Below are positions 9,707 through 17,341 of a stretch of DNA of 64,000 bases, in pieces (the first letter of the stretch is position 1; every line of letters begins with the position of its first letter). The stretch covers positions 248,001-312,000 of the forward strand of contig CAWBSY010000004.1 of NCBI GenBank assembly GCA_963791575.1, given 5' to 3'. The notes under the pieces are model-generated. The model had not been told where the DNA came from. It was given only the letters and a program-made list of their open reading frames with translations, and made no database searches. Source of the DNA: JAOAPG01 sp963791575 (GTDB lineage Bacteria; Acidobacteriota; Terriglobia; Terriglobales; Acidobacteriaceae). A program made the translations under genes and the position numbers.

Positions 9707-11005
9707 ATGCCTGTGACTCTATACGTTCGGTGTCCACATTGTGAGTACGAGAACAATCCTGAATACCGGTTCTGCGGTATGTGCGGGACTTCCCTGCCGC
9801 GACCTCCTGCTATAGAACGGGAATCTTCTCATTTGGGTTCGAAAATCGAAGTACCCGAAAGGCCGAAGATCGAGGTCGAAGAACATCGCGTTCGTCCACT
9901 CGAAACTTTTGACTCCGTGGAACGTCCCATACCACATTCCGAAAACGATCGCGGCAAATGGTTCGACGCCGAAACCAGAACGTCAGCGTCGGACCGCGAG
10001 ACGAATCCGTGGAATTTACGGAGTACAGCTTCAGAACAGTCCACCACTACTCCGGTTAGCGGTCCTTCTTTTTTGGGATTAGCGGACGAACCGCGACAAA
10101 GCGTCAGTTATCTTTTGGAAGACAATGAGCCCAGTGGCGGACGCAAGTTTGCTCTTGTGCTGTTACTTCTCATTATCGGCGGAGGTGCGTTTCTGTTCTG
10201 GCATTGGAAGCGCACCGGGAATATTTATCCTTGGTTTACGGCAGGGCAATCTGCCGCGAATAGCTCATCAGCGCCAAACATTTCGACTTCGGCGTCGGAA
10301 ATCGGTGCCGGACCGAACCAGAATGTGAAGGCAACCGAAAATCAAGATAAGAATGCTATGAGATCTGCTGAAGGCCAGCAACAGCCACCTCCGGCATCCA
10401 ATGCGAAACCAACTAATGCCGCACCGCCTCCGGTGCAAGACGCGCAAACCGTGCAAAATGATGATTCGGCAGTCGCGAGTAATAAAAATCAGGAGCCGCA
10501 AAAAACTCCCGCAGCAACGTCTTCTTCTCCCGCTTCTTCCACTGAACCACCGGATGAAAACGGACCATCTTCGAAGCAGGCCGCGACGCGCGCGAAGAAA
10601 GCCGCAATTCAAGACACTAACCAGAAAGTGGCGAAAGCCTCATTGCGGCAACCGGCGCCGGAACCTAAAGACACGCAAGTTAAAGACGCTCAGAAGGATA
10701 AGCAAGACCCGCTATTTATTCAAGGCCAACGCTATCTCTATGGGACCGGCGTGAGACAAAATTGCGATCTCGCTCAGAAGAGCATGATGACTGCGGCGGA
10801 GAACCTAAATACTCAAGCACAAAGCACTTTGGCAACCATGTATGCGACCGGGCATTGCGTGCCGCGAAGCCTTCCTTTGGCTTATCGTTGGTTCGCCAAA
10901 GCGTCCCACCAGGAACCAAACAATCGGCGCATCGAACAGGACCTGGAAATTCTATGGAAGCAGATGACCCCGGAAGAAAAACAGATCGCGATGAAGAGCC
11001 GGTGA
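9707..11005 (+). CDS. Zinc-ribbon, single-pass membrane protein with Sel1-like repeats
   Basis: 432 residues. The N-terminus is a zinc ribbon with Cys9, Cys12, Cys23 and Cys26 ('CPHC', 'CGMC'). A charged linker leads to one transmembrane helix at about 147-166 ('FALVLLLLIIGGGAFLFW'). A long low-complexity Ala/Pro/Gln/Lys region follows, then two Sel1/TPR-like repeats ('YLYGTGVRQNCDLAQKSM', 'TMYATGHCVPRSLPLAYRW'). The zinc ribbon is probably cytoplasmic and the Sel1 part periplasmic. Domain order suggests a scaffold or envelope-stress sensor, but no function is known. Confidence 0.75.
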   Translation: MPVTLYVRCPHCEYENNPEYRFCGMCGTSLPRPPAIERESSHLGSKIEVPERPKIEVEEHRVRPLETFDSVERPIPHSENDRGKWFDAETRTSASDRETNPWNLRSTASEQSTTTPVSGPSFLGLADEPRQSVSYLLEDNEPSGGRKFALVLLLLIIGGGAFLFWHWKRTGNIYPWFTAGQSAANSSSAPNISTSASEIGAGPNQNVKATENQDKNAMRSAEGQQQPPPASNAKPTNAAPPPVQDAQTVQNDDSAVASNKNQEPQKTPAATSSSPASSTEPPDENGPSSKQAATRAKKAAIQDTNQKVAKASLRQPAPEPKDTQVKDAQKDKQDPLFIQGQRYLYGTGVRQNCDLAQKSMMTAAENLNTQAQSTLATMYATGHCVPRSLPLAYRWFAKASHQEPNNRRIEQDLEILWKQMTPEEKQIAMKSR

Positions 11006-11062
11006 CAGCAATCCTCAAGATCACCATCGATCATTCTCGGTGTGAAGAGTAGTGTCTTCGCT

Positions 11063-12085
11063 TTAGGGATTCAGCACAATCTTCCCGAACATCTGACTGT
11101 GCTCCATATACTCGTGGGCGGCTCGGATCTCTTTCAATGGGAACGTTCGATCCACCACTGGCTTGAGCCGCCCAGCAAAGACATGACTCAATACCTCGTG
11201 CAGCTCGCCCATAGTGCCCATATAAGATCCTAAAAAAGAGAGCTGACGTGCGAACAGAATTCTCAGGTCAAACGACGCATTCGGGCCCGTCGTCGCACCA
11301 CAAGTGACGAGTGTCCCCGCGGGCTTGAGGCTGCGTACGCTTTCATCCCAAGTCGCTGCGCCCACGTGTTCGATCACGATGTCCACGCCTTGTTTGTTCG
11401 TGATCTTTCTGACTTCTTCCGAGATTTTTTGTTTGTAGTGATCAATGCCATAGTCGGCGCCCAATTCGCGGGCTCGTTCCAGCTTGTTCTCATTTCCCGC
11501 AGTCGTGATGACGCGAGCATGAAACAGCTTCGCAATCTGAATTGCTGCGATCCCCACTCCAGAACCTGCTCCCAGCACGAGCACGGTTTGTCCCATACGA
11601 ATTCCAGCGCGACCTACCAACATGTGCCACGCTGTGAGAAAAACGAGCGGAACGCTGGCCGCATCACTGAAGCTGAGCTCATCGGGAATCGCAATCACGT
11701 TCACCGCAGGCACCGCAATCAATTCGCAATCGCCGCCATCCACGCCGTTGCCAAGAACCGTGAATTGCTTGCATTGATTTTGCAGTCCGCTGACGCACTT
11801 CACGCAGCGATTACAAAAACTCATGGGCGCGATCAGCACTCGCTGTCCCACCGTGAAGTCGCTGACGTACTCTCCGACTTCGACAATTTCGCCAGCAATA
11901 TCGCTGCCGGGAATCCGCGGAAGACTCACGCCAGGAAGTCCCTTGCGCACCCAGATATCGAGATGATTCATGGCGCAAGCTTTGACGCGAATCAGAACTT
12001 GATCTTTGCGCGGAACAGGATCGGGAACATCTTCATAGCGAAGCACTTCAGGACCGCCGAATTCGTGAATGCGAACCGCTTTCAT
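11063..12085 (-). CDS. Zinc-type alcohol dehydrogenase / quinone oxidoreductase family protein
   Basis: 340 residues of the medium-chain dehydrogenase/reductase family. A GroES-like N-terminal domain includes the structural-zinc Cys lobe Cys91, Cys94, Cys97, Cys105 ('CNRCVKCVSGLQNQC'). The Rossmann domain has 'VLGAGSGVGIAAIQIAK', which binds NAD(P)H. The usual catalytic-zinc GHE motif is replaced by 'GSDIAGEI', a pattern shared with quinone-oxidoreductase-like members. It probably reduces an enone, quinone or aldehyde with NADPH; the substrate is unknown. Confidence 0.85.
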   Translation of the reverse strand: MKAVRIHEFGGPEVLRYEDVPDPVPRKDQVLIRVKACAMNHLDIWVRKGLPGVSLPRIPGSDIAGEIVEVGEYVSDFTVGQRVLIAPMSFCNRCVKCVSGLQNQCKQFTVLGNGVDGGDCELIAVPAVNVIAIPDELSFSDAASVPLVFLTAWHMLVGRAGIRMGQTVLVLGAGSGVGIAAIQIAKLFHARVITTAGNENKLERARELGADYGIDHYKQKISEEVRKITNKQGVDIVIEHVGAATWDESVRSLKPAGTLVTCGATTGPNASFDLRILFARQLSFLGSYMGTMGELHEVLSHVFAGRLKPVVDRTFPLKEIRAAHEYMEHSQMFGKIVLNP

Positions 12086-12197
12086 CGCAATCTCCTTACG
12101 ACCTCAACTTAGCACAATCGCTCGACACTTGTTCCCATATTGGACGAAGTGTGATTTCGTGTGATGGATCTCACAACTGCTGCCGCGACACTACCAC

Positions 12198-12203
12198 TAT
12201 GAT
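12198..12203 (+). promoter_or_regulatory. Candidate -10 element for the tRNA unit
   Basis: TATGAT lies 22 bp upstream of the tRNA 5' end, as expected for a promoter giving a short leader. No good -35 hexamer is seen 17 bp upstream, so this is tentative. Confidence 0.3.
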
Positions 12204-12224
12204 TGCTTTGGCGGGCTTGTGTTT

Positions 12225-12312
12225 GGAGGGTGTTGCCAGTGGGTACTGGACACGGCCTGTCAAGCCGGTGAGTGGTCTATCAGCCATTGCGGTTCGACTC
12301 CGCCGCCCTCCG
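12225..12312 (+). tRNA. Non-canonical 8/4 'allo-tRNA' with long variable arm, anticodon GUC
   Basis: All 88 nucleotides fit a cloverleaf. The acceptor stem has 8 bp (GGAGGGTG 12225-12232 with CGCCCTCC 12304-12311, one T-G pair) and the discriminator is G12312. D stem: CCAGT/ACTGG with a 4-nt loop GGGT (12241-12244). Anticodon stem: CGGC/GCCG around the loop CTGTCAA (12257-12263), giving anticodon GUC. Variable arm: 6 bp with one G-T pair (12271-12288). T arm: 4-bp GCGG/CCGC around TTCGACT. CCA is not encoded. The 8/4 branch, 4-nt D loop, long variable arm and G73 resemble tRNA-Sec and tRNA-Ser, not normal tRNA-Asp. Tertiary-type '8/4' and '9/3' tRNAs have been reported from Acidobacteria as possible suppressors or regulatory RNAs. 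SerRS charging is inferred. Confidence 0.8.
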
Positions 12313-12370
12313 CACTCCACTCACCTAAACTATTCTTGACTTTACCTGATCCTGGAGAGACGATAGAGAT

Positions 12371-12387
12371 CTTGACAGGCCGTGTCC
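12371..12387 (+). other. 17-nt segment antisense to the allo-tRNA anticodon arm
   Basis: CTTGACAGGCCGTGTCC is the exact reverse complement of 12248-12264, which covers the end of the D stem, the whole 5' anticodon stem and the anticodon loop. It lies 58 nt after the tRNA and 9 nt before the terminator, so it would be on the same primary transcript. A second helix is possible nested inside it: GGTGAGTGG (12267-12275) with CCACTCACC (12317-12325). Both pairings compete with the cloverleaf. Confidence 0.7.
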
Positions 12388-12396
12388 GTATCATCC

Positions 12397-12428
12397 AAAA
12401 GCCTCGGGAGTGATGACCCGGGGCTTTT
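12397..12428 (+). terminator. Intrinsic terminator of the allo-tRNA unit
   Basis: 12-bp stem AAAAGCCTCGGG (12397-12408) / CCCGGGGCTTTT (12417-12428) with one T-G pair and an 8-nt loop. The descending arm ends in TTTT. It separates the RNA unit from the xdhC-like gene 49 bp downstream. Confidence 0.85.
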
Positions 12429-12477
12429 GCTTTGCTTGATTGACTCTCCTGTCATAGCAGTCCGATAATCACTTCAG

Positions 12478-13347
12478 ATGGACATCTACGAGGAAATCGT
12501 CAACCTCCGGCAACAAGGCCGTCGTGGCGCCGTCGCCACCATTGTCAATGTCCGCGGTTCAATTCCCTCTTTTGAAACAGCCAAGATGCTGGTTCGCGAC
12601 GACGGCTCCATCGTCGGCACGATCGGCGGAGGCTGCGTTGAAGCCGAGGTCTGGCAAGCTGCCCGCGAAGTGATGGAATCCGAAAAGCCTCGCAGCCTGA
12701 CTTTCAATCTGAATCAGAATCCTAAGTACGACACAGGCCTGGTTTGCGGCGGAACGCTGGACATCTTCATCGAGCCGGTGCTGCCTCCAGCATTGCTTTA
12801 CATTTTCGGCGCAGGACACGTTTCTCTCAATCTCTCCAAAGTAGCTAAAAACGCAGGTTTCGATGTGACGATCATTGATGATCGCGAGAGCTATGCCAGT
12901 CGCGAACGCTTTCCCGAAGCCAAAGAAGTTATTGCAGAAGATTTCGACAAGGCGATGTCCCACCTCACGCCAAATGAATCTTCCTACATCGTGATCGTGA
13001 CTCGTGGCCACCGCGACGATATGCGCGTGCTGCGCTGGGCAGTACAAACGCAAGCCCGCTACGTTGGAATGATTGGATCCAAGCGCAAGACCATCACGAT
13101 TTTCCGCGAACTCACTAAAGAAGGGATTCCAGCTCACTTGTTTGAAAAAGTTCACGCTCCCGTTGGACTCGATATCGGAGCAATCACGCCCGAAGAAATT
13201 GCAGTCGCCATAACCGCGGAGTTGATCGCGGTCCGCCGCCGGGTTGAACGAGAATTGCCGCACATGAGCTGGTTTCATTCGCGGAAAGCTGAAACCGAAG
13301 AAGCTGCTGAGGTAGAGATTCACGCTCCAGCCGATCCCGCAACATAA
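12478..13347 (+). CDS. XdhC/CoxI family protein (molybdoenzyme maturation factor)
   Basis: 289 residues. N-terminal XdhC_CoxI domain contains 'GSIPSFETAKMLV' and 'GTIGGGCVEAEVW'; the C-terminal Rossmann-like domain has 'LLYIFGAGHVSLNLSKVA' and 'YVGMIGSKRK'. Family members bind and sulfurate the molybdenum cofactor and deliver it to xanthine dehydrogenase or CO-dehydrogenase-type enzymes. No molybdoenzyme gene is in the window. There is no clear Shine-Dalgarno before the ATG, so the mRNA may be leaderless or nearly so. The allo-tRNA terminator lies immediately upstream. Confidence 0.88.
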   Translation: MDIYEEIVNLRQQGRRGAVATIVNVRGSIPSFETAKMLVRDDGSIVGTIGGGCVEAEVWQAAREVMESEKPRSLTFNLNQNPKYDTGLVCGGTLDIFIEPVLPPALLYIFGAGHVSLNLSKVAKNAGFDVTIIDDRESYASRERFPEAKEVIAEDFDKAMSHLTPNESSYIVIVTRGHRDDMRVLRWAVQTQARYVGMIGSKRKTITIFRELTKEGIPAHLFEKVHAPVGLDIGAITPEEIAVAITAELIAVRRRVERELPHMSWFHSRKAETEEAAEVEIHAPADPAT

Positions 13348-13431
13348 CCATAGGCATTCCAGTTGGCGGTCCCTTCCGTATAATCCATCATCCCGCCATA
13401 ATCATCAGGGCGTGATCTCTACAACCATCAA

Positions 13432-14175
13432 ATGGACCACCATACAGTTGCGGCTGTCAGCATTACAGGTACATGCCTTGATGTGCTGGGTAGCCTCTAC
13501 CTCGCCTATGACTTATTGGGAGGACAGCACGGTCCGCTGCGGTTGGTTACCCGCGCGGTAACTTACTCGCTTATCTTCGGAATCGGCTACGGTCTCGGCC
13601 TTGGCTTTTTTTTTGGATTGGCTTCCGGTATTTGCAACCGGTATCACGCTGGCAATTGAATTCAATCGAGCCGCTCGTGGCCTGGATCATTATCCCTTGC
13701 TGTGGGAAGGACTATTTTCCGCCATCCGCGGGTTGGCTTTCGGCGCTGGACTGTATAGGACCCTGGGCTTTGGATTCGCGATCGCCTTTGCGCTTCTCAT
13801 CACTGTCGGCCAAATATTGGCCTACTATCGCGGCATGCGTCCCGCTATGGACTATTCGGCATCTCGCCGTCCACGCCTTACACGCCGTCAGTTTTGGGGA
13901 ACTGTCGTCCGTACGTGCGGCTACATCGCCACCGCCCTGATCTGTAGCGCCTTCATTCATCACGTGGATCACGCCTGGCTTTTTGCGATCCGCGTAGGAT
14001 TAGTTACGGGAATCGTCACTGGGTTGGGGCAACGATCAATCCTTACATCGAATACTACGCCGACAATCTTCCGGAGCGGCGGCTTGGCGTATTCGGCATC
14101 GGACTCATCCTCTGCGGTTTTGCTTTGCAATCCATTCAATATTGGCTGGCACTTTTTGATGTTCGCCTGACTTAG
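13432..14175 (+). CDS. Multi-pass membrane protein, frameshifted
   Basis: Three frame segments join into one hydrophobic protein of about 247 residues. It starts at ATG 13432 ('MDHHTVAAVSITGTCLDVLG'), shifts at the T9 homopolymer 13606-13614, and shifts again in the G-run near 14020. It ends '...FALQSIQYWLALFDVRLT' at 14175. At least five transmembrane segments are visible, with a conserved-looking tail 'ERRLGVFGIGLILCGFALQS'. No family with a known role was recognised. Breaks in homopolymers suggest sequencing errors rather than decay. Confidence 0.5.
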
Positions 14176-14272
14176 AGACCCAGTAATCGTTGTAAGTTCC
14201 GCGAATTCCTTCCACGAAACATTCTGTTGATATCGCAATGGTACTGGTACGCATACCCATCGCCCGAGCTGC

Positions 14273-14791
14273 GTGGGCGCTCCCAGCCCCACGACTAACA
14301 ATCCAGATAAACAGCTACGCTTGCAAGTTAGACTTGCAAGTTTACCTGTCTTTCGCTTTACTCGCATGCTTCAGATCGCGGCCGCAATGCTGGGAGGCGG
14401 GCTGATTCTGTTCGGCATGTCGCATACGTTGTGGGTATCGCTTGCGCTAATGAGTTTCGTTGGCTTCGGCCTGATCCAGAGCGCGGCAGTGAGCAACACG
14501 ATAATCCAATCGCTGGTTCCAGAAGACAAACGCGCTCGCGTGATGAGCTACTACACAATGGCCTTTTTCGGCGCGGCGCCGTTCGGCAGCCTGCTGACTG
14601 GTGCCCTGGCTCATCGAATAGGAGCGCCAAATACTCTCGTCGTTACTGGCGCGTTCTACCTCGCCGGCGCGCTCTGGTTCACGCTCGAACTGCCGAAAGT
14701 CAGAGCGGTCATGCGGCCGATCTATCAAGAGATGGGGCTATTGCCTGCCCGCCAAATAGAGCTAATTTCTAACGTGCAGGAACCGGGCTAA
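14273..14791 (+). pseudogene. MFS transporter remnant (C-terminal part)
   Basis: Only the last 140-170 residues of a roughly 430-residue MFS permease of the MFS_3/EntS type are present. From Met 14366 on there are membrane segments 'IAAAMLGGGLILFGMSHTLW', 'SLALMSFVGFGLIQSAAVSN', then 'VPEDKRARVMSYYTMAFFG'. The first 30 residues do not look like MFS sequence. No N-terminal half is found upstream in any frame, so this is a 5'-truncated gene, not a simple frameshift. A short tandem repeat lies near the junction. Confidence 0.7.
14320..14342. repeat. Tandem palindromic repeat CTTGCAAGTT
   Basis: CTTGCAAGTT occurs at 14320-14329 and 14333-14342, a 13-bp period. Each copy contains the palindrome CTTGCAAG. 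It sits close to where MFS homology begins, so it may mark a deletion junction or be part of an operator. Confidence 0.4.
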
Positions 14792-14797
14792 TTCCTA

Positions 14798-15133
14798 GTG
14801 AATCAAATGAAGGGGAAAACGATAGTGAACTGGTATGACTACATCACTTGTTTCTTAGCTGGAATGTTTTTCGCTAATGTCGTACCTCATTTTGTGCACG
14901 GTATCTCTGGTGACCGTTTCCCAACGCCATTCGCTCACCCTGCCGGTAAAGGATTGTCATCGCCAACGGTGAATGTTGTCTGGGCGCTATTTAATTTAAT
15001 TGTTGGTTACATCCTGTTTCGGGTCGGAAAGGTTTCTAGCGAAAACGACTCAGCCCTGATTATTTTCTTCGCAGGCATCGTTGCAATAAGGGTCATGTTA
15101 AGCGTGCGCTTTGCAAAGAAACAAGCAAAGTAA
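14798..15133 (+). CDS. Small membrane protein of unknown function
   Basis: Up to 111 residues. The first segment 'WYDYITCFLAGMFFANVVPHFVHG' is followed by two hydrophobic helices ('VVWALFNLIVGYILF', 'ALIIFFAGIVAIRVML') and a basic tail. The start is uncertain: GTG 14798, ATG 14807, or GTG 14825, the last preceded by AAGGGG. No family was recognised. It follows the MFS remnant by 6 bp if GTG 14798 is used. Confidence 0.6.
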   Translation: MNQMKGKTIVNWYDYITCFLAGMFFANVVPHFVHGISGDRFPTPFAHPAGKGLSSPTVNVVWALFNLIVGYILFRVGKVSSENDSALIIFFAGIVAIRVMLSVRFAKKQAK

Positions 15134-15200
15134 TCAAACAAGGTAAACCGCCTTATCGAAAGCCAGCACGATACACAGATTCCCATCGAAAGGAAATACC

Positions 15201-15773
15201 ATGCCTCTTACAAAACTCGATGCCAGCGCTGCATTAATCGTGATTGATCTGCAAAAAGGAATTGTCGGTTTGCCCACCGTGCACCCTGCCGGGGAGATCG
15301 TCGGCCGCGCTGCCCAGCTCGCTCGCGCATTCCGCAAGCGAGGTCTGCCGGTCGTTCTCGTCAACGTGACGGGCGGAGCTCCGGGTCGCACTGATGCCGG
15401 AATGCCCAAGTTTGCACGTCCGGTTGATTGGACCGAGCTTGTTCCCGAACTCGAGCAGCACCCCGGCGATCATATTGTCAGCAAACAACGACCCGGCGCG
15501 TTCATCGGCACATCTTTGGATGATTACTTGCGTCAACGGGGCGTGACCCAACTCTTCATGGCGGGCATCTCAACGAGTATCGGCATGGAATCGACGGCAC
15601 GCAGCGCCTACGATTACGGCTACAACGTTGTGCTCGTCATCGATGCAATGACGGACCGGGACACGGATGCACATCGTAGCAGCATCGAGAAGATTTTCCC
15701 TCGGTTAGGTGAGACGGACACAACCGACAACGTGTTGAAGCTCTTGCAGGAGGCACCGGCTTCCGACCATTGA
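15201..15773 (+). CDS. Isochorismatase-family hydrolase, catalytic Cys absent
   Basis: 190 residues with a strong Shine-Dalgarno (AAAGGAAATACC). The alpha/beta isochorismatase fold is complete: Asp16 in 'IVIDLQKG', Lys95 in 'IVSKQRPGAF', and the cis-peptide region 'GISTSIGMESTAR'. Cysteine hydrolases of the family have Cys at the position of Gly128 here, whereas isochorismatases such as PhzD lack it. The protein is therefore more likely to follow the acid-base isochorismatase mechanism than to act as a nicotinamidase or N-carbamoyl hydrolase. The substrate is unknown. Confidence 0.85.
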   Translation: MPLTKLDASAALIVIDLQKGIVGLPTVHPAGEIVGRAAQLARAFRKRGLPVVLVNVTGGAPGRTDAGMPKFARPVDWTELVPELEQHPGDHIVSKQRPGAFIGTSLDDYLRQRGVTQLFMAGISTSIGMESTARSAYDYGYNVVLVIDAMTDRDTDAHRSSIEKIFPRLGETDTTDNVLKLLQEAPASDH

Positions 15774-15776
15774 TCT

Positions 15777-17246
15777 TTACCCGGTCTTCAGTGTCACTGC
15801 CTCAAAGTTAGCCGTCTGCTCCTTCTTGAATCCTGCCTTGTCCATGCCCCTTTGCGCTTCGGGAATTTTCATAAACGTATTCCACACATACCCTGTCCGC
15901 GCATTCTCCGCCATCAACATCGTGATTCCTGTATCGATGCCTATCACATCCGAGTCATACCAACTTTTCAGCGGATTGAATGCATTCACAAAACCATAGC
16001 GGCTCCACGCGCTACCATAATTGTTTCGGATATTTTTTAATACGCGCATGACTGGTTGTGGCAAGAATGGGAGCGAGCCTCCCGGCGCGCTGGGAACAAC
16101 TGTGCCATCGATAGGCCCGGTTACGGGAGGTCCTCCCCAAGCCACGTAACCCCTCTGCGAATCTGACGCGGTGATTCCCCAAAGGTCGTCACTGTAATCC
16201 GGAAATTGTCGCGAAAGCTCCACGCAGAAACGGCGATGCACTTCCGTCGCAACAATGGAATTCTGATAATAATCGGCGTACTTATCGCGTTTGCCACGAA
16301 AATCAAACCATGCCTGCGAATATTGATGCACGAACAAAGGCGCAAACGAACCGATGTAGCGAAGACCATCGTACTCAAACGTCAGCCGCTTCCACGCATC
16401 CCACGTTTCCGTGCGCAAGGGATGACTCGCAGAACCCAGGCCAAGCAAATACATCATCATCAGTTCGCTGTAGTAATCCCAGCGATAAGGCAGAAAGCCG
16501 AACTCCGGAGTCCAACCGTGCGGCAGCAACGACGTATCTTCGGAGAGCCATGTCCAATCTACTCGATTGAAAATGTCATAAGCCAAGTGCGTGATTTCAG
16601 CATACTGAAAATGCTGGCGGCAGGTCAGAATTCCGCACAACAGAATCGCGGTATCCACAGAGGAAACTTCGGAGTCCCACAATCGCTCCCCGGTATTGAT
16701 GTTCGCCCAGTGATAGAAAAATCCGCGATGATGCGGCAGTTTTTTCCACAGAAATCGCAATGTCGTAAGCACCCTGCCGCGTGCTTCCGTGAACGACAAA
16801 TAACCACGTTGCGCGGCGATGCAGAGAGCGGTTAATCCGAAACCGGTCGACGCGATGCTGGCAACGATTCCATTGTCGTTTCCACTGATTTTGCTGCGAT
16901 CCCGGATCAGGCCCGTCTGCGGATTTCCCTGTTCCCAGAAAAAACAGGAGTTCAGTCTTTCCATTTCATCCAGGAACGCATCATCCTCAGGGGTAAGAAT
17001 GCTGGGCGCCGGTAACTGCGCTGGGAAGGTAATCTTTTCGTTTCCATCCGCTGGTTTATCACCCGCTGGCTTTTCTTCGGTTGGCTTTTCTTTGGTCAAC
17101 AATGGCAACATGCTCCGTCGTGCCAATGGCAAGGAAATTCCAGCGGCCGCCATCTGCTTCAACAGCATTCGGCGCGAGGCAACGAATTTATTCTCCACGT
17201 ACCTAGTCTCAAACGAAGTTTCAGTTCTGTAAAGGGCAAGCATCAA
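15777..17246 (-). CDS. Glycoamylase-domain (GH144-like) exported protein
   Basis: Up to 489 residues. Near the N-terminus 'SRRMLLKQMAAAGISLPLA' looks like a twin-arginine signal, so translation may start at 17246 or at an inner site shortly before it. A Lys/Pro/Glu repeat linker leads to a large all-helical domain of the glycoamylase family (PF10091): 'LNSCFFWEQGNPQTGLIRDRS', 'HHRGFFYHWANINTGER', 'SEVSSVDTAILLCGIL', 'WGITASDSQRGYVAWGGPP', 'GIDTGITMLMAENART'. Characterised members include GH144 endo-beta-1,2-glucanases. An envelope or extracellular glucan hydrolase is therefore likely. Confidence 0.82.
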   Translation of the reverse strand: MMLALYRTETSFETRYVENKFVASRRMLLKQMAAAGISLPLARRSMLPLLTKEKPTEEKPAGDKPADGNEKITFPAQLPAPSILTPEDDAFLDEMERLNSCFFWEQGNPQTGLIRDRSKISGNDNGIVASIASTGFGLTALCIAAQRGYLSFTEARGRVLTTLRFLWKKLPHHRGFFYHWANINTGERLWDSEVSSVDTAILLCGILTCRQHFQYAEITHLAYDIFNRVDWTWLSEDTSLLPHGWTPEFGFLPYRWDYYSELMMMYLLGLGSASHPLRTETWDAWKRLTFEYDGLRYIGSFAPLFVHQYSQAWFDFRGKRDKYADYYQNSIVATEVHRRFCVELSRQFPDYSDDLWGITASDSQRGYVAWGGPPVTGPIDGTVVPSAPGGSLPFLPQPVMRVLKNIRNNYGSAWSRYGFVNAFNPLKSWYDSDVIGIDTGITMLMAENARTGYVWNTFMKIPEAQRGMDKAGFKKEQTANFEAVTLKTG

Positions 17247-17341
17247 ATATAGAAACGAAAATGGCGGCGTGAGAAATCCAAATTGAGAAAAAACGGGGTA
17301 AGCTAGAAGGTCGAGATCAAACCTCGTAAGATAAAAAACAG

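Noticed and set aside
12225..12312. Plain tRNA-Asp or tRNA-Sec (selC)
   Set aside because: Anticodon GUC would fit Asp, but the 8-bp acceptor and long variable arm do not. Reading the anticodon as UCA for selenocysteine would put G instead of the invariant U at position 33.
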